Assembly: GCA_029240795.1 (NCBI GenBank)
Contig: JARDZP010000008.1
Coordinates: 1-40,537 of the forward strand
DNA from: Haloplasmataceae bacterium
Lineage (GTDB): Bacteria; Bacillota_I; Bacilli_A; Haloplasmatales; Haloplasmataceae
Reading direction: 5' to 3'
DNA length: 40,537 bases
The first letter of the stretch is position 1; each line of letters begins with the position of its first letter. Shown one piece after another: positions 24,687-33,407 of the stretch. The translations under genes and the position numbers were made by a program. The notes under the pieces are model-generated. The model saw only the letters and a list, made by a program, of their open reading frames with translations. It ran no database searches and had not been told where the DNA came from.

Positions 24687-27069
24687 AAAGTTTCTTATAG
24701 TTAGTATATTACTTTTATTAGTCTCTATTTCGGTAACAGTTGTAGCAAAATATATACCGAGTAATAAGGATACTAAATTACCTCCAGACGAAGTTACGAA
24801 TGTAATATTTGATCCGACAGAATTTCAAAAACTATATGAAAATGATAATTTTATTTTTTATTATCGAGATAGCCGAGATGTATTTGCAATCACTGATAGA
24901 AGAACTGGTTATACTTGGAAGACTGGGATTGATCGAGCTTTTTCTACAGACACACTAGATGCTTGTGACGAATTATCAAGAAAAGCAACTGATGCTGAAA
25001 AATTAGCTACATGTATACCCATTGAACATGAAATGGTACATGAGTATTTAGCTATCGCTAATTCGTTAATTTCGATAGAATACTATGATGCAACTAGGGC
25101 GATCAAAAACTCCTCAAGTGCTGCATTAAAAGATGTAACTTCTACATTAGTTAAAGTTAACAATGATGAAACCCATTATCGATTAGACGTTAATTTTGAA
25201 AAAATAAAAATTGGAATTAAAGTTCATATTTACCTGAATGAAAAAGGTATTTCTTACGAAATTAGAGATGAAGAAGTAATTGGTGAAGGTTCAAATAATC
25301 TACACGCTATATTAATTACACCATTTTTAGGAGCTTCTGGTGGTGTAGAATTAATATATAATCTTGAAATTGATGATTATGATTACGATAATCCAGTTTA
25401 TAAAGATTTAATTCCAGGCTATGTTTTAGTACCAGATGGTTCTGGTGCTTTGATAAGATTTGAAGATTATAACACAAGTGATAGTAAACCATTAAGTAAC
25501 TATCAAGGCAGTGTGTATGGAACTGATTATTCACAAGTAGATAAAAATATTAATTATCAATTTAGATACGTTGAATTTAAAGAACCAACAATGCCTCTAT
25601 TTGGTATAGCTCATGGTAATAATCAAGCGGCGTTTATAGCTTATGCTACAAGTGGCGCAGAACATATGAATATTATATCTACGCCTGATGAAGGAAGATT
25701 TATGAAGTATAACTTCGCTTATCCTAAATTCAAATACAACGTAGAATATTACCAGATTTACAATCGAGCCGGTTCGGGTTACAACACGTTATTAGAAGAA
25801 AGAAATCACTTTGATATTGATCTATCATACGAATTCTTAGCAGGTGATGGTAGCACTGGATTACCAGCTAATTATGTTGGTATGGCAAAAGCTTATCGTA
25901 ACTACCTAATTGAACAAGAACTTTTAAAAGTAGTTAATTATGCTTATTCAAATGTACCCACTCGTTTAGACTTTTTGATGTCTGACGTTAAGAAAAATTT
26001 AGTTGGTTTTGAAAATGTGATCATGACCACGATTGATGATGTTGAAAACAACCTAAGGGAATTACAATCACTCGGTGTTAAAAATATCAATTCAGGTTTA
26101 TATGGTTATCAAAAGGGTGGGATCACTTTAGGCAAACCAAATAATATCAGTTATAGCGGTGAAATAGCTACAAAATCAGAAATGAAAGAAGCAATTAAAA
26201 ACTTAAGTGCACTTGGTATTGATATATCTTTATCACAAGATTTTGTGAAAATAAATGAAGAACAAATGAAAGTGACAGGTAATTCGATTAGACATGCATC
26301 TAGTAAATATGCACAACTTAATATGTTTGATGCAGAAGCGCCGGTAACTAGTTTTTATTACGCTAGAGTGGAAAAATCAATAGATTGGTTAAATGACCAT
26401 CTTCGTGATCTAAAATCATTAAATGCAAATTCTGTCACTATTGAAGGACTAACAAATACATTGTTAACAGATTATACCGGCAAAATTACTTCTAGAGCAG
26501 AAAGTATTGAATTAATTAAAGATGGCTTATCAGATGTATCAGAAAAATACGCAATTAATGCATCAAATCCAAATATGTATACTTGGGAATATGTTGATCG
26601 TTACTTAAATGCACCCGTATTTAATTCGCAATATATTATTCAAACAGATACAGTTCCATTTTTACAATTAGTACTTAATGGCACAATGGAATTATATGCG
26701 CCATATTCAAACTTCTCATTTTATACACAATCTGATGTATTAAGAATGATTGATTACAATGTTTATCCTTCTTTTGTATTAACCCAGCAACCATCCTATT
26801 TAATGATGTCAACTAATTCAAATCATTTCTATTCAACAGAATACAGTCAATATAAAGACTTAATCATCGATATTTATACCGAAGTTGATCATGCTTTAAA
26901 AAATGTTATTAACCATGAATGGACTAACCGTGAAGTTTTAGCAAACGGAGTCATTTTAAACACATATGATAATGATATAAAAATTATCATTAATTATACA
27001 AATGATCCTTATAGTTATAACGGTATACAAGTTGAACCATTAGATTTCGAAATTATAGGTAAGGAGTAG
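24673..27069 (+). CDS. DUF5696-like exported membrane-anchored protein, cassette B
   Basis: This 798-residue paralogue of the gene at 3672 has an N-terminal hydrophobic anchor (about 7-26) and an extracellular body. Shared marks are IPGYVLVPDGSGALIRF (about 247-263), GMAKAYRNYL, VPTRLDFLMSDVKK, GLYGYQKGG and, late in the protein, QTDTVPFLQLVLNG. An insertion relative to cassette A includes TLDACDELSRKATDAEKLATC (split here by reading), with two Cys that could pair. The second half alternates strands and helices like a barrel glycosidase. I cannot name catalytic residues with confidence. The overlap with the NHL/YIP1 gene and the 4-base gap to permease 3 suggest obligatory co-expression. The family name rests on memory, not a search. 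Confidence 0.72.
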   Translation: MLRNKKFLIVSILLLLVSISVTVVAKYIPSNKDTKLPPDEVTNVIFDPTEFQKLYENDNFIFYYRDSRDVFAITDRRTGYTWKTGIDRAFSTDTLDACDELSRKATDAEKLATCIPIEHEMVHEYLAIANSLISIEYYDATRAIKNSSSAALKDVTSTLVKVNNDETHYRLDVNFEKIKIGIKVHIYLNEKGISYEIRDEEVIGEGSNNLHAILITPFLGASGGVELIYNLEIDDYDYDNPVYKDLIPGYVLVPDGSGALIRFEDYNTSDSKPLSNYQGSVYGTDYSQVDKNINYQFRYVEFKEPTMPLFGIAHGNNQAAFIAYATSGAEHMNIISTPDEGRFMKYNFAYPKFKYNVEYYQIYNRAGSGYNTLLEERNHFDIDLSYEFLAGDGSTGLPANYVGMAKAYRNYLIEQELLKVVNYAYSNVPTRLDFLMSDVKKNLVGFENVIMTTIDDVENNLRELQSLGVKNINSGLYGYQKGGITLGKPNNISYSGEIATKSEMKEAIKNLSALGIDISLSQDFVKINEEQMKVTGNSIRHASSKYAQLNMFDAEAPVTSFYYARVEKSIDWLNDHLRDLKSLNANSVTIEGLTNTLLTDYTGKITSRAESIELIKDGLSDVSEKYAINASNPNMYTWEYVDRYLNAPVFNSQYIIQTDTVPFLQLVLNGTMELYAPYSNFSFYTQSDVLRMIDYNVYPSFVLTQQPSYLMMSTNSNHFYSTEYSQYKDLIIDIYTEVDHALKNVINHEWTNREVLANGVILNTYDNDIKIIINYTNDPYSYNGIQVEPLDFEIIGKE

Positions 27070-27073
27070 AATT

Positions 27074-28114
27074 ATGAGTAGAAGAAGACACAATTTAACG
27101 GTAATTAACAATGTTAATGGATATTTATTCTTACTTCCATGGCTTATAGGTTTTATAGTATTTACTTTTGGTCCTTTCATCTATACTTTCTATCTAAGTT
27201 TTACTTCAGTTGAATCTAATACTTCAGGTGGCTTTGATATTGATTGGTTAGGAATTAAAAACTATAATGAATTAATTGACCGAGATATACCTGAATTTAT
27301 TCCATCAATTGTTAACTTTGTGATCATGCAAGCATTATATGTTCCCGTAATTCTAGTAATGTCTTTTATTTTAGGATTACTTTTGAATCAAGAAATTAAA
27401 TTTAGAACTTCATTTAGAACCATATTCTTTTTGCCAGTTATTATATTATCAGGTACAGTAATGAATCAATTCACATCAAGGGGTATTGGGTTGACTAATT
27501 TTGGAGAGGTTAACAATAACCTGATCTTTAAAATGATTGGAAATTATACACCGTTTTTAACAGAAGGTTTACAATTCATTTTTAATAATTTTACTATGGT
27601 ACTATGGTTTACAGGTATACCCATTGTTTTATTCATCAATGCTCTTCAGAAAATTGACCGTCAATTATTTGAAGCAGCACAAATAGATGGAGCAAATTGG
27701 TGGCAAATGTTATGGAAAATTACTATTCCAAATATTAAATCGACAGCGATGATTGTTTCAATCTATACGATTATTAATTTAGGACTTTATAGTATTAATG
27801 CAAGGTATAATGGCATAATGAATATTTTTGATATATTAAACCGTGACTTAAAAAATGTTACAAAAGGACTTGGATATGCTTCTGCTGAAGCAGCATTGTA
27901 TAGTATTGTAGTATTAATTTTTGTCTTATTAGTCATGGTTATCTTTAGAGAAAAATATAAACCGAAAAAATTTGAGTCTTTAAAAGAAAGACAAATTAAA
28001 AATTTACAACGTATTCAACAACGTAATATTCGTAATGAAATGACAATAAAACAATTTTTAATGCAAATAAAAGATAAATTTAGTAAAAAGGGGGATAAAC
28101 ATAGTGGAAAATAA
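27074..28114 (+). CDS. ABC sugar importer permease 3 (MalF type) with basic C-terminal tail, cassette B
   Basis: This 346-residue permease has an EAA loop EAAQIDGANWWQMLWKITIP and is homologous to the gene at 6013. It differs by about 50 extra C-terminal residues that are highly basic and probably helical (FESLKERQIKNLQRIQQRN and on), predicted to lie in the cytoplasm. GGAGT precedes the start. It overlaps permease 4 by 11 bases. The tail could contact the ATPase, RNA or membrane; nothing in the sequence decides which. Confidence 0.92.
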   Translation: MSRRRHNLTVINNVNGYLFLLPWLIGFIVFTFGPFIYTFYLSFTSVESNTSGGFDIDWLGIKNYNELIDRDIPEFIPSIVNFVIMQALYVPVILVMSFILGLLLNQEIKFRTSFRTIFFLPVIILSGTVMNQFTSRGIGLTNFGEVNNNLIFKMIGNYTPFLTEGLQFIFNNFTMVLWFTGIPIVLFINALQKIDRQLFEAAQIDGANWWQMLWKITIPNIKSTAMIVSIYTIINLGLYSINARYNGIMNIFDILNRDLKNVTKGLGYASAEAALYSIVVLIFVLLVMVIFREKYKPKKFESLKERQIKNLQRIQQRNIRNEMTIKQFLMQIKDKFSKKGDKHSGK

Positions 28115-29117
28115 GTTGAAATTAATCGGAAGTAAGCTTACTAACTTTTATAAAAAATTTAACTTCAAATTAATCAGAAAAAAATTACTTGGAATTAAAA
28201 CAACCGATGGACTTTTATTTAAAGTGCTCGTTTACCTGATTCTTATTGGTATAAGCTATGTCTTTTTATTCCCTCTTATTAAAATGGTATTCATGTCATT
28301 TATGTCTGCAACTGACTTATATGACCCTGAAGTTGATTGGCTTCCTAAGAAGTTTACATTCGAAGCATTTAAAATTGCCTTTCAAGGTTTAAATCTTCCA
28401 AAAACATTATTTAATTCTGTTTGGTATTCAACTATGTTAGCTGGAATCCAAACACTTATAGCGGGTTTAACAGGATTCGCCTTTGCAAGATATAATTTTA
28501 AATTTAAACATTTCTGGTTTGCGATGGTAATATTCTCTTTCATTATTCCAGTACCAGCAGTAATGATTCCAAGAATTTTAATGTTTACTGAAATAGGGAA
28601 TTATTTAAAGGGAATCATCGATCCAAATTTTACAATGTTTAAAACAATCTATCCGCAACTTTTAATGACACTACTTGGTCAAGGAGTTAATAATGCTATT
28701 CTCGTATTAATATTTTTTAACTTCTTTAAAATGATTCCTTTATCACTAGACGAAGCAGCAAGAATGGACGGTGCAACTTCAATTCAAGTATTTTGGCATA
28801 TCTTTATTAAAATGTCGGTACCGATTATTGTCACTGTATTCTTATTTTCATTCGTATGGAATTGGAACGAAAGTTATACAACGAATATTTTCTTGCAGTC
28901 TAGGGTGCGATTACTTCCAGATCAATTATCTAATTTTGAAGATGCTTTTAACACGCTAATGGAAAAGCAAAATGACGATGAAGTTTCATCAAGAATAAAT
29001 GAATCGTATAGAATGGCAGCAACATTCTTATCAATGGTCCCTTTATTTATTGTCTATATCTTTGCCCAAAAACAATTTATTGAAGGTATTGAACGTACAG
29101 GAATTACCGGAGAATAA
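28104..29117 (+). CDS. ABC sugar importer permease 4 (MalG type), cassette B
   Basis: This 337-residue permease starts at GTG, supported by a GGGGG ribosome site at about 28090 and by overlap with permease 3. Its EAA loop, EAARMDGATSIQVFWHIFIKM, lacks the usual Pro at the end. The conserved N-terminal cytoplasmic extension with LLGIKTTDGLLF matches cassette A. It ends GIERTGITGE, close to SIDRSGITGE in cassette A. It is the last gene of the importer operon, before a hairpin terminator. Confidence 0.93.
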   Translation: MENKLKLIGSKLTNFYKKFNFKLIRKKLLGIKTTDGLLFKVLVYLILIGISYVFLFPLIKMVFMSFMSATDLYDPEVDWLPKKFTFEAFKIAFQGLNLPKTLFNSVWYSTMLAGIQTLIAGLTGFAFARYNFKFKHFWFAMVIFSFIIPVPAVMIPRILMFTEIGNYLKGIIDPNFTMFKTIYPQLLMTLLGQGVNNAILVLIFFNFFKMIPLSLDEAARMDGATSIQVFWHIFIKMSVPIIVTVFLFSFVWNWNESYTTNIFLQSRVRLLPDQLSNFEDAFNTLMEKQNDDEVSSRINESYRMAATFLSMVPLFIVYIFAQKQFIEGIERTGITGE

Positions 29118-29138
29118 AAACAATAATTATAAAATAAT

Positions 29139-29185
29139 TGTTAGGTTGCAATCACTAATTGCGACCTAACAACTATAATTTTTTT
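29139..29185 (+). terminator. Hairpin terminator at the end of importer operon B
   Basis: GTTAGGTTGCAAT (29139-29151) pairs with ATTGCGACCTAAC (29157-29169), 13 bp with one G-T, and has a 5-base loop. Seven T follow after a gap of about 9 bases. The gap makes it weaker than a textbook terminator, and partial read-through to the phosphorylase gene is plausible. Confidence 0.65.
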
Positions 29186-29210
29186 GAGAAGTAGGGAATG
29201 GTGAATATCA

Positions 29211-32200
29211 ATGGTTAAATATTATTTAGATAAAAATAATCAATTTATAATTGAAGGCTATGATAAAGCAAAAACTTTTGCTAGCTTTATGCCTGGGATT
29301 GCGGGTATCGATGGTATTCCAATGTGGGTATATTATGTGAATCGTGGTCAAGCTATCGCAGGTTTTGGTATTGAAAACAAAGAAAATCCAATTCTTGATT
29401 TCGTACCAGCAAATATGGCTTATCGTAGAACTGAATTAACGGGTTTTAGAACTTTTATTAAAGTAAATGGTAAAGTACATGAAGCATTCTCATCTATATC
29501 AAGTTGTGATGTAGAAAGAAAAATGGCAATTGATACGAATGTTTTATCATTAGTTGAAATAAATAAAACCTTAAATTTAAAAGTAACAGTAAAGTATTTT
29601 AATATTTCACATGAAAACTACGCTGGATTAGTTAGAAAAGTAGCTTTCGTTTCGCTTGACGGAGTCAGTTTAGACGTTGAAGTTCTAGATGGATTAACAA
29701 CGATATGGCCAGCAGGTGTAAATAATTACACGATAAAAAATATGTCAAACTTAGCAGTTGCATGGTTTGATGTCTTTAATGAAGAAAACAAAATTCCGTT
29801 TTATAAAAATCGTTCTACAACTGAAGATACTGCTGAAGTAGGAGTTGTTGAAACAGGACACTTTTATGCATCTGTAGATGATCAAGATACCTTATTAAAT
29901 ATTATTTACGATAACGACTTAGTTTTTGGTTATAATACCACTTTAACTTTAGCAGAGGGTTTTGAAGAAAAATCTTTAGCGGAAATTGTAACAAGTAAAC
30001 AAGTGTCAGCTAACAAAATTCCTGGGGCTTTTACCGCATTAAAAGTAAATGGAAAAGAAAAAAGTTTTTATTCTGTATCAGGAAAAATGTCTTGTATAGA
30101 TACACTGAATGAAAAAGCGAAACACTTTACTTATGACTACTTCGTTCAAAAAGAGAATGAAGCGATTGAACTTGGCTTAAAGGTAGCAAATCCGGTAGAT
30201 AGTAAAACGTCATTACCCATATTTGATGCTTATGTTAAACAATCTTTCGTTGATAATTTACTTCGCGGTGGATATCCACTTGTGTTTGATGGTAAAGAAG
30301 GAAAAATTATATATCACGTGTATTCACGAATCCATGGAGATATGGAAAGAGAATATAATAACTTCTTTGTTGAACCTGCCTTCTTTTCACAAGGAAATGG
30401 TAACTTTAGAGATGTGAATCAAAATCGGCGTAACGATGTTTATTTCGTTAAAGAAGCAGGACTTTACAATATTAAACAATTTATGGAATTAATCCAACTA
30501 GATGGACAAAATCCACTTGTTATTAAAGGGTCATCATTAATTTTAGATAAATCGAAGTTAACTGACTTATTAACATTTGTTAAAACTGAAAAAGAACAAG
30601 TTAAGAAAATTTTAAATAACAAATTTACACCAGGAAAATTATTAACTTACCTAAGTGTAAATAAAGTGACTTTATCAATAGATAGTAATGAATTTTTAAA
30701 CTCAGTTCTTAAAAATTCAGTTCAAGAAATTGAATCTGAATATGGTGGAGGATATTGGTCTGATCACTGGACTTACAATATGGATCTCATTGATAATTAC
30801 TTAAATGTTTATCCAGATAAATTAGAAGAATTAATGTTTACGAAGAATTATCGTTTCTTTGAAAGTCATGTAACTGTATTACCAAGAATTGATAAATATG
30901 TACTAACAAAAGAAGGTAAAGTTCTTCAATTAGAACCATTATTACATGATAAAGAAAAAATAAATCGACTAGGTTTAAACACGAATGGTACAAATTGGAG
31001 TAAAGATAAAGACGGTAGTATTTATAAAACTGATCTATTTGTAAAATTATTATCACTTGGGCTAAATAAAGTTTGCGCCCTTGACCAATTTGGATTGGGG
31101 ATCATGATGGATACAGATAAGCCAGGTTGGAATGATGCGATGAATGGTTTACCAGGAATCTTTGGTTCGGGTTTAAGTGAAACAGTAGAAACAAGAAGAA
31201 TTACGAAGTTTTTGCTTAATGTAGTGAAGAAATATGATTGTGTTGTAAATATCCCATCTGAAATATATAAATTATTAAAACAAGTGAGCAAATTAATAAG
31301 TGCTAATTTAGAAGATGCTGAGTATTTTGAACAAGTTCAAACTGCAAGAGAATTATATCGTGAAGAAGTTCGCTTTGGGTTAACTGGTAGTGAAGAACAG
31401 ATTAAATTATCAGATTTAAAAGAGTTGTTAGAAGGTTTAGATGATCAAATTGAATCTGCTATTAAAAAAGCATTAGCGTTTGGAAAAGGCACAATACCAA
31501 CCTATTTAACCTATACACCGGTTGAATATGAAGTATTAGATCATTATCATCCACATTTAGGCTTACCCAATGTTAAAGTTACAAAATGGAGTTGTCGTGC
31601 TTTACCATTATATTTAGAAGCTCCGGCTCGTTACTTAAAACAAGTTCATGACATTGATGAAGCGAAATCAATTTATACATTTGTAAAAAATAGTGGAATG
31701 TATGATGAATTATTAAAGATGTATATTACTTCAGAATCACTTGAAAATGAAACTCTTTCAATCGGACGTGCAAGAGCATTCACGCCAGGGTGGTTAGAAC
31801 GTGAAGCTTGTTTCATGCATATGGAATATAAATATTTAATTGGGTTACTAAAAAGTGGGCTTTATGAAGAGTATTTTAATGATATAAAAACATGTCTACC
31901 TCCATTTATGAATCCAAAAGTGTATGGTCGTAGTACATTAGAAAATTCATCGTTTATTGCATCAAGTAAAAATCCTAATCCAAGTAATCATGGACGTGGT
32001 TTTGTCGCTAGAATGACTGGAACAACTTCAGAAATGATTACCATGTGGTTATTGATGATGACTGGTAAAAAGTTATTTTCATTTGAAAATAATGAATTAG
32101 TATTTACATTAAATCCAATTTTAAATCATGAATTTTTTGATGAATCTAATCAAGTTCATTTTAGATTATTAAATAGTTGTGATGTAACATATTTAAATAA

Positions 32201-32366
32201 ATCTAGAAAAAACACTTATGGAACGGATCAAGTATCTACATCAAAATATACTTTAACTTATGCATTAGGTAATGTAGTAACGATTGATAGTAAAGTTATA
32301 GTAGGAACATACGCTAACGATATTAGAAATGGCTTAGTAGTGAAAATTTTAGTTGAATTGAAATAA
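29211..32366 (+). CDS. Cytoplasmic beta-1,3-oligoglucan phosphorylase, GH161/GH149/GH94 type
   Basis: This 1051-residue protein has no signal peptide. It opens with an N-terminal beta-sandwich (IPMWVYYVNRGQAIAGFGIENK), then an alpha/alpha-barrel region from about 380, including WSDHWTYNMDLIDNYL (from 516), WNDAMNGLPGIFGSG with candidate general acid D642, and HGRGFVARMTGTTSEM (from 927), like the phosphate-site region of GH94-type phosphorylases. It should use phosphate to release glucose-1-phosphate from beta-glucan oligosaccharides in the cytoplasm, saving ATP. Length and motifs favour GH161 or GH149, both beta-1,3-glucan phosphorylases, over cellobiose phosphorylase (about 800 residues). 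The family number is from memory. It heads the enzyme block, and GH5 follows 10 bases after its stop. Confidence 0.82.
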   Translation: MVKYYLDKNNQFIIEGYDKAKTFASFMPGIAGIDGIPMWVYYVNRGQAIAGFGIENKENPILDFVPANMAYRRTELTGFRTFIKVNGKVHEAFSSISSCDVERKMAIDTNVLSLVEINKTLNLKVTVKYFNISHENYAGLVRKVAFVSLDGVSLDVEVLDGLTTIWPAGVNNYTIKNMSNLAVAWFDVFNEENKIPFYKNRSTTEDTAEVGVVETGHFYASVDDQDTLLNIIYDNDLVFGYNTTLTLAEGFEEKSLAEIVTSKQVSANKIPGAFTALKVNGKEKSFYSVSGKMSCIDTLNEKAKHFTYDYFVQKENEAIELGLKVANPVDSKTSLPIFDAYVKQSFVDNLLRGGYPLVFDGKEGKIIYHVYSRIHGDMEREYNNFFVEPAFFSQGNGNFRDVNQNRRNDVYFVKEAGLYNIKQFMELIQLDGQNPLVIKGSSLILDKSKLTDLLTFVKTEKEQVKKILNNKFTPGKLLTYLSVNKVTLSIDSNEFLNSVLKNSVQEIESEYGGGYWSDHWTYNMDLIDNYLNVYPDKLEELMFTKNYRFFESHVTVLPRIDKYVLTKEGKVLQLEPLLHDKEKINRLGLNTNGTNWSKDKDGSIYKTDLFVKLLSLGLNKVCALDQFGLGIMMDTDKPGWNDAMNGLPGIFGSGLSETVETRRITKFLLNVVKKYDCVVNIPSEIYKLLKQVSKLISANLEDAEYFEQVQTARELYREEVRFGLTGSEEQIKLSDLKELLEGLDDQIESAIKKALAFGKGTIPTYLTYTPVEYEVLDHYHPHLGLPNVKVTKWSCRALPLYLEAPARYLKQVHDIDEAKSIYTFVKNSGMYDELLKMYITSESLENETLSIGRARAFTPGWLEREACFMHMEYKYLIGLLKSGLYEEYFNDIKTCLPPFMNPKVYGRSTLENSSFIASSKNPNPSNHGRGFVARMTGTTSEMITMWLLMMTGKKLFSFENNELVFTLNPILNHEFFDESNQVHFRLLNSCDVTYLNKSRKNTYGTDQVSTSKYTLTYALGNVVTIDSKVIVGTYANDIRNGLVVKILVELK

Positions 32367-32376
32367 GGAGATAACG

Positions 32377-33390
32377 ATGGCAGAAATTAGAGGCGTAAAT
32401 CTTGGTGGTTGGTTTGTACTAGAAAAATGGATGAAACCTGATTTATTCGAAGGGGTAACAGGTCCTGATGAAACAGTGTTTTGTAAAGAAAAACCAAACG
32501 CAAAAGAAGTATTAGAAAAACATTGGCAAAATTTTATTACCGAGAGTGACTTTGCATTTTTGAATAAATGTGGCCTGAATTCGGTAAGACTTCCGATACC
32601 TTGGTGGGCATTTGAAGAATGTAATCCATATTTTAGTTGTGTAACTTATATTGACAAAGCAATGGATTTAGCAAAAAAATATCAATTGAAGGTATTATTA
32701 GATTTACATACGGCTCCAGGATGTCAAAATGGCTTTGATAATGGTGGTGTTACGGGTGTCATTGACTGGCCAAAATCACAAACAAATATAGATTTAACCG
32801 TAAGAATCTTAGAAAAAATCGCGAAAAGGTACAGTAGTCATGAAGCACTTTGGGGAATAGAATTATTAAATGAACCCCATTGGACAATAGATTTAAATTT
32901 ACTTCAAAAATTTTATTTAGAGGGTTATCAAGCAATTAGAAAACATTTAAAAAATCAAGTGATCGTTTTTCATGATGGATTTAGACCTGATGATGAAAGT
33001 TGGGTAAATTTCTTTAAAAATAACCAATTAGAAAATGTAGCATTTGATTTACATTTATATCAATGCTTTAATCATGAGTTTGCCGATATGAAAATAGAAG
33101 GTCACATTCATGTAGCATTAAATAGATCAGTTTTAGTCAATAAAATTTCTCAATTTGTCCGTGTCATTGTTGGTGAATGGTCACTAGGATTACATGAATT
33201 GGTTTTTAATAATATGGACGAATTTAATAAAAAAGTTTGTTTAACGATGTATGCAAATGCTCAATTGCATTCCTTTGAAAAAGGTTTTGGTTTTTATTTC
33301 TGGAGTTATAAAATTGAAAGAAATAGTCACTTAGGCTGGGATTTTAAAAGATTGGTAGATGCAGGCATATTTCCAAATAGTTATAAATAA
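32377..33390 (+). CDS. Cytoplasmic GH5 exo-beta-1,3-glucanase-like enzyme
   Basis: This 337-residue single-domain TIM barrel has no signal peptide. The opening RGVNLGGWFVLEKWMKPDLF is characteristic of the exo-beta-1,3-glucanase branch of GH5 (subfamily 9, as in yeast Exg1). GLNSVRLPIPWW and VLLDLHTAPGCQNG follow. The acid/base is E166 in ELLNEPHW and the nucleophile E267 in VGEWSLG. It probably trims beta-1,3-linked gluco-oligosaccharides after import, giving glucose. GGAG precedes the start, and it lies between the phosphorylase and a GH3 in the same direction. The cytoplasmic location is inferred from the missing signal peptide. Confidence 0.9.
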   Translation: MAEIRGVNLGGWFVLEKWMKPDLFEGVTGPDETVFCKEKPNAKEVLEKHWQNFITESDFAFLNKCGLNSVRLPIPWWAFEECNPYFSCVTYIDKAMDLAKKYQLKVLLDLHTAPGCQNGFDNGGVTGVIDWPKSQTNIDLTVRILEKIAKRYSSHEALWGIELLNEPHWTIDLNLLQKFYLEGYQAIRKHLKNQVIVFHDGFRPDDESWVNFFKNNQLENVAFDLHLYQCFNHEFADMKIEGHIHVALNRSVLVNKISQFVRVIVGEWSLGLHELVFNNMDEFNKKVCLTMYANAQLHSFEKGFGFYFWSYKIERNSHLGWDFKRLVDAGIFPNSYK

Positions 33391-33407
33391 AGTGAAGGAG
33401 AAAAGTA

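Noticed and set aside
29174-29179. TATAAT as the -10 of a phosphorylase promoter
   Set aside because: No -35 box stands at a suitable distance; the nearest TTGCAA is 22 bases away and within the terminator stem.
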